From Paramecium pentaurelia (taxonomy: Eukaryota > Ciliophora > Oligohymenophorea > Peniculida > Parameciidae): a DNA stretch of 64,000 nt. Positions within the stretch are counted from its first letter, which is position 1, and each line of letters begins with the position of its first letter. This document shows positions 11,970 through 22,749 of the stretch, piece after piece. The stretch lies in assembly GCA_905183005.1 (NCBI GenBank), contig CAJJDO010000018.1:7210-71209 (forward strand), read 5' to 3'. A program made the translations under genes and the position numbers. The notes under the pieces are model-generated. The model worked only from the letters and a program-made list of their open reading frames with translations, had not been told where the DNA came from and searched no databases.

Positions 11970-13099
11970 TGTAAGCAATAATTATTTAGATTTCATAAAA
12001 ACTATCATCAATGATTATTTGTAAAGACTTAAATAAGAATGATGCTTCATTAAATAAATAATTAAATACTCATTTAAGAACAGTGAAAACAGCAAATAGG
12101 CTAACAGAAAGTGAAATAATAATTTAAAGTAAAAAAGCATATGAAGATAAGGCTACTCTTTTGATATCATGTAGGATATTTTGATAATTTTACTTAATTT
12201 ATTATTATTTATAAAGTGGATTAGTTTTCATTGTTATAATTAATATTAGTTATATTATTTAGTTACTTAGTACCTAATTAGTAAAGATGAAAAAAATTAC
12301 TTATAATTTTATTCAATAACAAAAATAATAAAAGATATGTCAATAATTTAAAAATAAAATTAATCCTAGAACCAATTATACCATAACAAAGTGAAAACAG
12401 ATAGATTGAATCATTTTTAAAAAAAAGTACCCTATTAGAGGTAATATTTCGATAACTTTTTATTATTATTCATTAATTGATATAAAAGAATCTCATATAA
12501 TAATAACACTAATAAGATATATTAATCAACAAGTAGGAAAATTTTATTGTAAGATTTAACATTTTAAAGCTCACCTCATTCAAATTAAAAGAAATAACTA
12601 TCTAATAATCATTTTATTATGATTAATTTAAGCTCTATATCGATTCTAATGCATTTTTGTTATTAAAATTTACATTCATTTTATTAAAATTCAACAATAA
12701 TTTATTTCCTAAAAAGAAATTTTTAAACCTCAAATTGCATCTGATTTTGAAAGAAACATTAGAATATTTGAAATTTCTTATTTTTTAATCATTTAAAATA
12801 TCAGGCTCAATATTGTCACATAAAACTCTTTTCTGATGCTCGAACATCAGACGAAACTGTTTAAAATCAATAAACTTAATTATTATTTTTAATAGGTTGG
12901 TAAATAGTATTTAATTCTATCAAAATCTATTTCATTTTCTTTCTTTATTTTTTCATTAAAAAAATACTCATTTTCTTAACTACAAAATTTTTCTACCTTT
13001 TTCAATCTAATGTGACAAGTTTTAAACATGGATCTAATAATTCCCCATATAAATAATTCAGATGACTTTTAATTTCTGTATAATATAAGCATTCAACAT
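11970..13099. repeat. 1130-nt exact direct repeat, copy 2
   Basis: Second copy of 10839-11968, including the hairpin (12832-12851) and the short frame at 12011-12184. The sequence continues from here into the C2-like gene. Confidence 0.9.
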
Positions 13100-13249
13100 A
13101 AAGTTTCCAATATATTAAATTAATTAGAAGCACTACAAGTTAATGGTATTTGATTTCTAAAGATGAAGTTTTGAATTACTCCTTATCTCATTTGAAAGAT
13201 TTTTTTAATTCATTATATGCTAACTAAAATATTAATTTATTAATATAAT

Positions 13250-14746
13250 ATGAATTAAATATAAACAGATGTTATTTATCAAATTTTCAAATAAGGAAAG
13301 TTTGAAGCTAATCAAGAATATTCCCTACAGGATTTGATTCAATTTATTAACTAATTGGTATTCATTGAAAATAGGGTTTAAGATTGGAAGAGAGTTTCCA
13401 AATGAATTAATTGAAAGAATTAGATCAAATCATCCAACTCATTCCCAAGGGTACTATTTTACAATAAATGATTTTGTTGAGATGACATTTAAAGAATATT
13501 AAAATTTGACTTAAATGAAATAAGATTCAATTAATTAAATTCTAGTGTATAGAAGTGAGTATAAAAAATTATAAGATGAATTATAATAAGCAAGGAAAGA
13601 TGAAAAACAAAATGAATATGAAATAGATAATGATAGCACTTTATTTATTACAGTTTCACATGGTGAATGTTTGAAAATGGCAAAATACTATATTTTGATA
13701 ACATTGTTTAATTTTTAACAAAAAACTAAATTCTCTGATATGACTATTCATCCTATATGGAGTGAGGATTATTAGATGTAAATATTTTCAACTAAGTAGA
13801 ATAGTCATGTTCCATCACCTCATGGTTAGATCTTTGTAGGATTGTTTGATGCAGAGTAACATTTGATAGGATAGTTGTAACTTCCTTTGTATTAGTACAA
13901 AGATTAATAACCTCATACACAGGATTACATTTTGGAAAATGAATACGGCGTTTTAATAAATTCAAAACTAAAATTAAATTTAACTATACTATGGGTTCAT
14001 AGTAAAGTAGCCTTATTAGAAGATCATATAGCAAATGTGAACCAATTCAGTAAAGAAATTGAGGAACAATAACTAATTGTTGATAAGGCTAATTATCTAT
14101 TGGATGCTTTAACATTTACATTTAATAAATCCAGAATTTAACGAGTGCCTCATATCGCAAATACTCAAGAGTAATTCTTATAACCCACTTTATAACAAAG
14201 CGAAGAATATGATTGGAAAATTAAGTACTAAGATAATATGTATAAATTGGCAAAATAATTAAAAAGTATTAAGTTAATATATACGAAAAGGAGAACATCA
14301 AGACACGATAGAGGAATGGTAAAGAGTTGTGATAATTTTAAGTTCAATAACATCTATTTTTTCTTTGATTTTTGTATCAATGGCAAGGCCTTGCTTTTAA
14401 TAACTAACATCAACTATGTCTATTGGCATGTTAGTTTGGGCATATAGAATCAATTACATAAAGACAATCAAGATTTTAGCATAAATATCTTTGATAATAT
14501 TAGTTTAATGTATCTTTGATTCTATTTGGTTACTAATCAATTATGTAAAATAAATGGTATCATTTTTAGGAAGATTGGTGGAGAAAAAATCTTATTCTTG
14601 CTTAGCAGTTATTTGGAAATTCAATTTTAAATTATATCTCTTATTATAGTACAATAATTTACTTACCAATAAATTTTATACTAGCTGCCTGTTCATTTAA
14701 TTTGTCGTTAAAATATTTAGCATAAGGGAATTTGGATTCATAATGA
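13250..14746 (+). CDS. C2-like, multi-pass membrane protein (473 aa)
   Basis: ATG 13250, TGA 14744-14746. Removing three 25-nt introns (13358-13382, 14266-14290, 14545-14569) leaves 1422 nt with one frame. The N-terminal ~70 residues form an EF-hand-like or helical segment. A coiled-coil stretch follows (EYKKLQDELQQARKDEKQNE). Residues about 115-250 look like a C2-type beta sandwich (TLFITVSHGECL ... HGQIFVGLFDAEQ). After another helical segment, the last ~150 residues hold several hydrophobic helices (for example RVVIILSSITSIFSLIFVSM and ILAQISLIILVQCIF). C2 domains bind membranes or proteins, often with calcium, but I cannot identify canonical Asp ligands. No closer family was recognised. 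The 3' introns are essential: without them the antisense strand looks spuriously coding. Confidence 0.75.
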
Positions 14747-14878
14747 TGATAATTATTAATATTCATGTATTTTTTATATATACTTTTCTGATTGGATTTA
14801 AATATTTCTAATGTGTTATTTAGAGATCAACTTAATTATTCTTATTTTAAGATATATATTATTAAAATATGTTGTTAT

Positions 14879-15558
14879 TCAATAGAAATTCAAATCGACT
14901 CCAACAGAACATAAAGTTGTGTCACCTACATATTATTTGATAGATGGTGTAGTCCATCCACCCAAAGCGTATTTTGGATAATCACTGAAGGAAGGATTGT
15001 TATCATAATGAGCATACCAAAGAGGATGAGAAGTAAATTTTGCACATGATGAAGCTGATCCCATTATAGTTGACCATTAATATTAAGAAGCATAGATTCC
15101 TACTAATCTCTTCTTGGCAGTAAATGCATTCACAATATCTTATAAAAATTGGCAATTTCCTGTATGATCAGAACTACTCCATCCACATCCAGTACTTGGG
15201 TTAGATTCTACATCAATCCAAACTGTCCCGTATTCTGAACCAAATACATTATCAAATTCAGTTACTTAAGCAGAAGCAGTCTTTTCTATTAATGATAAAT
15301 ATAATTATTACTTCCTTTGCAAGGGAAAAAATAGGCATCTCCAATTAAACCAGCAGCTTTGGCATTCTTAAGATTTTAGTGGCCTACGGTATCTACTTCG
15401 CCATAACTCTTGTATCCTCTGACGATAGCAAAAGAATATCCAGCATTTTTAACACAAGAAAAGTTATTGAATGAGGCACTCAAATCGATACCTTTAGTGG
15501 CCAAAGTTGTAGATATTGAAGCTAATATAACCAATCCAACTAAGCAAAATGCTCTCAT
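14879..15558 (-). CDS. Secreted GH25-type lysozyme (217 aa)
   Basis: Minus strand, ATG 15556-15558 to TGA 14879-14881, with one 26-nt intron at 15286-15311, giving 654 coding nt. Residues 1-20 are a clear signal peptide (MRAFCLVGLVILASISTTLA). The mature protein begins KGIDLS and then GYSFAIVRGYKSYG. A WIDVES strand around residue 100 provides the Asp-x-Glu pair expected of the family-25 glycosidase active site. W/Y-rich C-terminal strands (LGGWTTPS, VGVDLNFY) complete the TIM-barrel-like fold. Such enzymes cleave peptidoglycan and in phagotrophic ciliates probably digest bacterial prey in food vacuoles. It converges on the C2-like gene with 132 nt between stops. Confidence 0.85.
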
Positions 15559-15939
15559 TGTTTTAATATATTAATAATTATTAGAAAACACAATTTAGTT
15601 AAATAGAGAAATTATGTGACATCATTTGATCTATAAACTAAAAAAAATAAAATTAAAATTAATGAAACATATGAATTAATGTTTTTATTCTCTAACCTAT
15701 TTTGAATCACCATTCATCTAATTCTACTTAAATTAGTTATATTCTTTTAATTGATTTTATTCCATTTGCATCCATGTTTAAGGATTGATTTTAGTTTGAA
15801 AATGAACACTATATGATATCTATGCAATAACAAAACTTATGATTGTATATTTGAGTGTTCTCCTGAACTATAACCTGCATATGTAATTAGATTATTTATA
15901 AGTACATTTATTTCTCAAATCTTAATTGGTGTAGATTTT
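15559..15939. other. Upstream region of the lysozyme gene
   Basis: AT-rich, presumably the promoter of the minus-strand lysozyme gene. No gene was seen. Confidence 0.35.
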
Positions 15940-16691
15940 ATATTTTGATTATAATTGATTATAATTGATTAAATCCTTTTGTTAATTTAATTATTTAGTT
16001 TGATCTTTTTGGAAGAATTTTTGACTTTTAGGAGCAACTTCTTTAAATTTTTTTTGTCTCAAGTTTTTCTTTCAAGTTTAAATAACCCGTTGTCTATTCT
16101 ATTTTTCCTAAATTGGGGTTTTATTTGCAAATTTCGTGAAAATATCATTATTCAGTAAAACTGTATTGCTAAAACTTCTGTTATTTTTATTTATCTATCG
16201 GCATAATGATTCAATCCGCTATTTATTCTAAGAATTTGTAATCTAATGACTAAACATCGTATTGGGATTAATTTTTAGTTCGTTTCAAGATCTGAGCACT
16301 CATTTACGATGAACTGCCAACCTATAATTTCATTTTTTTTTAGTTAGAATAAATTCGTTTAGCTAATCCGAATTGATTATCCTGCATTAAAAAATTAGCT
16401 GGTTGATATTTCTATGTATGATTTCAATTTTCAGTAGAGTCTTGATTTCTAATAATTATTCATTTATGATCTTAAAAGCTTAATTTTCTGGAATAACTCT
16501 AAATTTAAATTTATAGTACCTTCCATTTTATAAATTCCTTTAGGTCTCTTCCTAAACTCAGTTATTTTATATGGATTATTGTTACTTTGCATATCTAAAA
16601 ATTTTGAGCAGTAAGAATCTCGATTATTTCTATTTATAATGCTATTAATGGATTGGCATAATCTGTAAGAAGCAAATTTGTTGCCTATCAC
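15940..16691 (-). pseudogene. Decayed unknown Lys/Asn/Ile-rich gene
   Basis: From ATG 16691 the minus strand stays open for 94 codons (containing FRKRPKGIYKMEG) to a TGA. The same frame then continues beyond the stop for more than 90 codons (containing EIIGWQFIVNECSDLETNQ), and further partly open pieces run to about 15940. The persistence of one frame past in-frame TGAs with no usable GT...AG intron suggests a decayed gene. No family was recognised. A live gene with unusual introns is possible. Confidence 0.4.
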
Positions 16692-17159
16692 ATTTTAGTG
16701 CAACAATTTTTCAATTATTTAAAAGGTGTTTTGATTATTATAATTAAAGTATAAATATATAACAAATCATAGTAAGATCATAATAACAGTTTTAAAATTA
16801 TGCGAATAAAGAAAAGAGTATCTTTAGCCGGTTAATAGAAATGCAAATTACTATCTAAAGTGTTTCTACTAACATAAATTGTGCCTAAAGCATCCTTGAC
16901 TAATTTAGCCTAAAGCTGAAGTTGTAATTCTAAATTTTTTTTATCTGGAGAGTTGTTGAGTTGTTATATTCGTATTTTGAATTTCAAAGATTTATTTAAT
17001 GCTCACAGTTATAGTACAATTGAAATTTATGGCAAAAATAGTTGTATTGTATAAAGTCATTATTCTTGAGTAGGGAAAAATAATCAATTTATATTAGCAA
17101 TATTGAAACTTTTACCAATATTAACATGATATATCAAATTTTTTTTGATTTATTATAAT
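16692..17159. other. Non-coding spacer
   Basis: AT-rich region upstream of the PX gene. No RNA gene or convincing frame was seen. Confidence 0.35.
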
Positions 17160-18673
17160 ATGGCTAAGTATTTTGATAATATTTGGGAAAACATATTTGT
17201 AATTTGTTTTGGAGTTTTACCTCTGCTTTATAATTTCGCAAGTTTGGCATGGAAGAAGTAAAATAAGAGTAAGATTAGTGAATCTATACATAGATTACAG
17301 AGTGGCAAGGTTATAATTTAATGGAAAAAGGAAAATATTCATTCTGAATTAATGTTCAATTTTTACAAAAATAGCTATCTTGAGTATGTTTACACTTTTG
17401 TCAATATTACAAATAATTGTCAACACTTAATTTCATTCAGAGTATGCTTTCCTATTAGATTAGTTATGTGTTGATAACAATTATAGAGTTTTGTTAGATA
17501 ATAAATTATTTGTTAGCAGGATTACAAATATTTGAAGATGCCGACAAGTATGGATAAACAACAATTGCTACTCAAATCAACCTCATAGTATTTTATGAAA
17601 TTTCTATTTAGCTTCAATTTCTTTGTTTTTGTGGATTCGCTATTTTCTTGTTTATTTGGTAGATATATAACAAAGATAAATATGTAATAAAACATGAAGA
17701 TATCAGCTGTTGGCTTATGTTCATCCTTAGAGGAGTAGCACTCTTGCTATTTTCAGTGATTGTGTTCTTTATGCCATAAGACATAAAGCTTTTATAGACT
17801 GTTGTATCAGAATATAAATATAAGCTATAAATGCTTGGTAATGAAGAGGAACCCTAGATAATAAGGTAATAACTAATAACAAATGAATCCAACTTTACAT
17901 TTTGCTAACCATGTGATTAATTGTAACCATAGATAACAGATGTTGAAGTGAATTCTTATTAGGACAACAAAGATATAAACACATAACGAAAATATATCAT
18001 TTATGAAATTACTTTCAAGTATTAAGGGAAACATAAAATAGTATTTCGATCCTTCAGTGATTTTTTAACATTTCACAGAGATATCACTTTAACATATCCA
18101 AAATTAGATTTCCCCCAATTTCCTTAAATGACTTAATACTTAAATTCATAAGACATAGATAACCGAAGAAAACAATTAGATTTATTTTTGAAAGCAATAG
18201 CCAATCAATTTGGAAATAATGATTTTTTTTTAGATTTTTTGAATGCCACAGGAAAGAGCTTGTAGTACAAGGCTAAAATACCTTTGCCTCAATAATAATA
18301 GTAGAAACCTAAGAAGATTGCCACACAGTAACAATTTTCAAAAGCCAAATCTATACAAAGTTTGATCCCAGAAACAATTTGGGAAGGACAAGATGATGAA
18401 GATGAGGAGAGTATTGAGGCAGATACAAGAAAAACAAAGAAAGCTTCAACTTATGTGAAAATGCATTTTGGAGAAGAGCGACAATATTAGAGATTTAATA
18501 GTGTTAGTAATCTTGATGAAGATCAAAGAAATTTTAATTTTGAAAAACCTTCAAATGGTAAGATTTATTGTCTAATATTTAAAGATTAGATAGGCTATGA
18601 TTAATTTTAGGATAATAGTCCTTTTGAGGAGGAAGAAAAAAATTCGTTATAAAATTTGATGATAATGTCGTGA
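17160..18673 (+). CDS. PX-domain membrane protein (about 489 aa)
   Basis: ATG 17160, TGA 18671-18673. The N-terminal half carries hydrophobic helices (residues 10-30; then SYVLITIIEFCQIINYLLAG; then QFLCFCGFAIFLFIWQIY and LRGVALLLFSVIVFFM). A PX-like phosphoinositide-binding domain follows: IIYEITFKYQGKHKIVFRSF with FSDFLTFHRDI, then LDFPQFP and RRKQLDLFLKAI. The tail is acidic and Ser-rich. An intron is needed between 17384 and 17510. The smallest consistent choice is 17442-17458, only 17 nt, which splices two membrane-helix segments in frame. A second intron, 18551-18577 (27 nt), fits near the C-terminus. PX domains target endosomal membranes through phosphoinositides, so a sorting role is plausible but not shown. 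The gene lies 59 nt upstream of the centrin gene. Confidence 0.75.
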
Positions 18674-18732
18674 AAGTTATTTGCTTCATTTACTATTTAT
18701 TTATATATATATATATATTTTAATTAAAAGAT

Positions 18733-19332
18733 ATGAGAGGCAAACCTTAAGCTTAAGTAGCTCAAAAACAGTAGCCTTAAAAGCAAGGCAATGTACGCAA
18801 ACCTCAGGAAAGGTATTGATGTTCATTTAGTTTAATAGGCCAGGATTGACTGATGATGAAATAGATGAAATCAGAGAAGCATTCAATCTTTTTGATACTG
18901 AGGGTACTGGAAGAGTAGATCCAAGAGAATTGAAGGCTGCTATGTAGAGTTTAGGATTTGATTAAAAAAATCCCACAATTTTCAACATGATTGCAGAACT
19001 AGAAAATGAAGGGTATTTAGTGTAAGATAAAAAATAGAACAGACATTGACTTTGATTAATTTTTAGATGCAATTACATCAAAGTTGGGTAATAGAGAGAG
19101 TAAAGATGGAATCAATAAAATATTTGATTTATTTGATGATGATGGAAGTAATAGTATCAACTTGAATAATTTGAAAAGAGTAAAATGAGAATTGATAAGT
19201 TAGGTAGCCAAAGAACTTGGTGAAACTATGACGGCTGAAGAATTGGGTGAAATGTTGGAACGTGCAGCTTCAAATGGCAGAGAAATTACAAGAGAAGACT
19301 TCTATAATATCATGGTTAAAAGAACATTTTGA
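18733..19332 (+). CDS. Centrin-family EF-hand protein (174 aa)
   Basis: ATG 18733, TGA 19330-19332. Three introns (18813-18838, 26 nt; 19013-19037, 25 nt; 19180-19203, 24 nt) leave 525 nt. A ~28-residue Gln/Lys-rich basic extension precedes LTDDEIDEIREAFNLFD, the diagnostic start of centrin. EF-hand 1 (DTEGTGRVDPRE) and EF-hand 3 (DDDGSNSINLNN) keep a calcium loop. EF-hands 2 and 4 are degenerate. Centrins are calcium-binding contractile proteins of basal bodies and, in Paramecium, of the infraciliary lattice. The degenerate loops and the long N-terminus suggest a divergent or lattice-type centrin rather than the canonical basal-body form. Confidence 0.92.
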
Positions 19333-19376
19333 TAACCTTTCAGATAACATAAAATATATATATATATAAAATATTA

Positions 19377-21619
19377 ATGATTAAATTAGAAGCACATACA
19401 TTTCACAACAAAAATGTATCTCAACCTGCTATGATATAAGATAAATCTCCTATTTATATGGTAAGGCAAAAGAAAATTACTTTCAGGAGAGAATAGATAA
19501 ATAATGATTCGAACTTCTTGATTCAAGTATATAAAAAAATCTAATCCAACAGACTGAAGATTCATAAGAAATAATAGTAATCAAGCCTGATAATCCAGAT
19601 TTCATTATGAATGACTTCACTAAAATAGCTATTCAAGAGGATATCTCAGATTTTTAAGCTTTGGAATTCCACAACAGAGCTGCAAAATTATTAGAATTTT
19701 ATACTTTACATTAGTAATTAATTCTCATTACATAGAATATAAGTTTAATATACATCTGTCCTATTCTCTAAAATTAATTATGCGATTATATTGAAGAGAT
19801 ATGCAGCATATGATGAATCCTTAAGTTTATTGTTAGATTGTGAACAGATTCTAAAAATTAAGGGGAAAACTTTAAAAAAAGGGACATTTGATACTCTCTA
19901 AATAGCTAGAATGATATAAAATAAACTACTTAGATTGAGAATAATGTTTTAAATTACCTTATTATTTTCAGAGACTAAAAGGTAATCATTACAATTTTTA
20001 GATAAGAAATAAATAGGCCTTAGACATAGCTAAAGATGCTTTAAAGGTTTTAAGAAACATTATTTAATCGACAATCAAATTATGTTAACAAATAGCTCTA
20101 TTCAACAATATTAATAAAAAATAAAGAGCTAATTCAGAAATCAATTCACCCATTTAAAAAAATTTACAATCTCAGTCTATTAGCTAACCTTAATAATAAC
20201 CTTAAGCATTGAGCTATCCTTAGATAGTGGAAATAGTTTTTAAGGAAATTTTGAATTCTATAAGGAGTGTTATGCCTTATGATGAGAAGTAAAATGAAAA
20301 TGGTAGTTAAAATAATTTGTTAGTTCGTAATCATTAAAATAGAAGTTAATCTTTATTTTCAACAGAGTAAATCTTTTAGACTCAAACGAATAATTAATAA
20401 AATAAACTATTCACAATTATTGAAGACAATCATCCTATGTTGTAAATGCAAATATTAGGATTAATGCAGTTAACAAATGTAGATTTAGAGGAATTATTTC
20501 CTATCAATAGTCATGAAATGGTTTTGGCAGAAGAAGTAATTTTAGAGTTGGTACTTCATTTACTAACATTTTTTAGATTATGCTAACTGGTTTAAGTTTT
20601 TATAGTATTTCAACCGAATTAAGATTTATGAATAATCAACAAAATAAAATGAACATAGAAATTTGGTTAGGAAAAGCCTTGGAAATGTTTTATACATTTG
20701 TTCCACATTCAAGTTTAATTTTCTCTTAGATCTATTAGGTTTATCAAAAACTTTATGGTGTAGATAAGCAATCAATCGTATTTTATATCAATCATTAAAT
20801 TAGCCTGAAGATGAAGAAGTTGAATATCATACTAAATTGCTAAAACCACATGCATTTAATAATAAGGCCACACTCTCGAATAAAGTTGTGATTATTGTCA
20901 AAGTCCCTATATTAAATAAGTAAACAAAAGAACCATTAAAAAAAATGAATCAACCCAATTCAACAATTACAAAACTCTAATAATCTTTAACAGCCAAAAA
21001 ACAAATTCTATTTCCTTAAAAACATTCTGTCACTTAATATGAAACTGAAAAAAAGGTTGAAACATAATAAGAAGAAATAGAAATTTCACCTAAACAATAA
21101 TAACAGCTCTTTATTAAGAAAAATAAAATTCTCTAACCCTAATTAGATATAAAATAGAGAGTTGAAATTCTAATGAATTAAATTTTAAATTAATAAGCTA
21201 AGCTCACTTAAGAAAAGTTAAAATAAAAACACACACCAATTACTACTCTGAAGTAGAAGTATCATATTAGCAATAAAGTTTATGATGAACCTAAATTGCT
21301 AAATCTCACAACTTCATAATAATTAAAAACCGCAATTCCTGTAAGCAGATCATTGTCAAACTCTCGTAAAGCAAGTTAAACCCATCTAAAAAATTAGAAT
21401 AACAATAGCTCAAAGACTGCTTAATTAAGATATAGAACTCAGATCAACACTCTTCCAGGTGATGATTCTTCAAAATAAATTGCGTAATAGATTTCTACTT
21501 AGGTTGCTAGTTTAAATCGGTAAACTAATGTATCATTTTTATTATATTATTAGAAATACTTCCTACTGAAACGGAGTGATTCTGCCAAGAAATCAAAAAT
21601 TCCATTTCAATAGCATTGA
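19377..21619 (+). CDS. Gln-rich protein with helical-repeat N-terminus, unknown function (~700 aa)
   Basis: ATG 19377, TGA 21617-21619. Five introns fit (19527-19552, 19714-19735, 19982-20006, 20551-20576, 20778-20803; 26, 22, 25, 26 and 26 nt), leaving 2118 nt. A further in-frame 24-nt intron near 21529-21552 is optional. Residues ~55-200 are helical, resembling TPR-like segments (ALEFHNRAAKLLEFYTLHQ, YDESLSLLLDCEQILK, NKQALDIAKDALKVL). Similar ciliate proteins often carry such a domain, but I cannot name it. The C-terminal ~300 residues are low-complexity, rich in Gln, Lys and Ser. The gene sits 44 nt after centrin and 24 nt before the DnaJ gene, in the same direction. Confidence 0.75.
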
Positions 21620-21643
21620 ATTACTTATAAATATATTTAATAT

Positions 21644-22667
21644 ATGTCTACAGAAGCAGATATTAAGGAATTTCTTAAAAAAAAGGATTTTTATGAGATT
21701 TTAGGTGTTTCAAAGACTGCTACAGATGATGAATTAAAAAAGGCATATCGTAAATTAGCTTTGCTTTACCATCCAGATAAAAATAAGAATCCTAGTGCTA
21801 ATGAGGCCTTTAAGAAAGTTGCTTAAGTAAATAGATAGCATTACTTAGGCTTATGATTGTCTATCAAATTAAGATAAAAGAAGAACTTATGATTAATATG
21901 GGACTGAGGAACCAGAATAACATTATCAGCATTACAGACAATAATGGGGAGAAAGTCCGGCTGAATAAATATTTCGAACTTTCTTTTCATAAAATGGAGG
22001 GTTTGATGATCTATTTGAGAATGGGTTTGGTGCTGGATTTGGAAATGGTTTTGGAGGATTTTAATTTGTTCAATAAAGTCCTGGAATGTTTTATTATTCT
22101 ACCGGTCCTAGAAGGAATCGTGGTCAACATTAATAAAATCATAGAAGATAAGATTTCGATCAATAAGAATTTTAGAATTAAAGAAGACAAATTTAAAGAG
22201 GAACTAATTGGATACAAATTTCATGTTATCTGATTTTTATCTATATTTTCTTTGGAAGTTCAATAACTCAATTTCTAAACTATGCTTTTTCTGAAAAACC
22301 TTATCATTAATTCGAGAAAGATAGTACATATCGAAATATGTTAGAAACAGAAGTATATATAGTTTTCATTAATTAGATTTTGGGTTAGAAGTTCTTTGCT
22401 AGAGATGAATATTTAAGGAAAGACGAGCTTTTTAAAAAGAATTATGAAGCAGAGATTGATAGAGAGTATTTAGTTGAATTAGATAATTAATGTATAAAGT
22501 CAAAAAATGAAAAATAAAGATTAATGCATGAAGCAAAAAAATCCTGGTTTGTTAGTACTCAAGAAAAATACTTAAATTAAGCTAATCAAGTGAATATGGC
22601 TAGTTGTAATTAAATTAATGAATATCGAAAAAGCATTAGAAACTTTTCTCAGATTTTTAAAATATGA
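21644..22667 (+). CDS. DnaJ/Hsp40 co-chaperone, DNAJB12/14-like, ER membrane type (333 aa)
   Basis: ATG 21644, TGA 22665-22667, one 22-nt intron (21827-21848) inside the J domain. Residues ~14-80 form a J domain (DFYEILGVSKTATDDELKKA, then LLYHPDKNKNP with the HPD tripeptide that stimulates Hsp70). A Gly/Phe-rich linker (ENGFGAGFGNGFGGF) and a Gln/Arg-rich segment follow. Then comes one membrane helix (ISCYLIFIYIFFG) and a C-terminal domain resembling DUF1977 of DNAJB12/14 (DREYLVELDNQC). That layout is typical of tail-region ER-anchored J proteins that recruit Hsp70 for membrane-protein quality control. A second, in-frame 24-nt intron at about 22350-22373 is possible and would shorten the protein by 8 residues. 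Confidence 0.88.
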
Positions 22668-22749
22668 ATATTATTTTTGTGTACATTTTATTGATATCAA
22701 TTAATGGTATATAAATGAAGCAATTACTAATTATATAAAAATACTAAAA

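Noticed and set aside
14302..14766. Long minus-strand open frame opposite the 3' end of the C2-like gene
   Set aside because: Once the two 25-nt introns of the plus-strand gene are removed, the plus strand gives a coherent membrane protein with a length divisible by three. The antisense frame is a shadow.
19457..19486. GTAAGG...CAG interval that looks like an intron in the Gln-rich gene
   Set aside because: Splicing it brings an early TGA, whereas the unspliced frame leads correctly into the next exon.
21529..21552. Candidate 24-nt intron near the end of the Gln-rich gene
   Set aside because: It is divisible by three and has no stop, so the frame is open with or without it. The sequence alone cannot decide, and it was left out of the main model.
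22350..22373. Candidate 24-nt intron in the DnaJ gene
   Set aside because: In-frame and stop-free, so it cannot be decided from sequence. Noted in the gene entry only.
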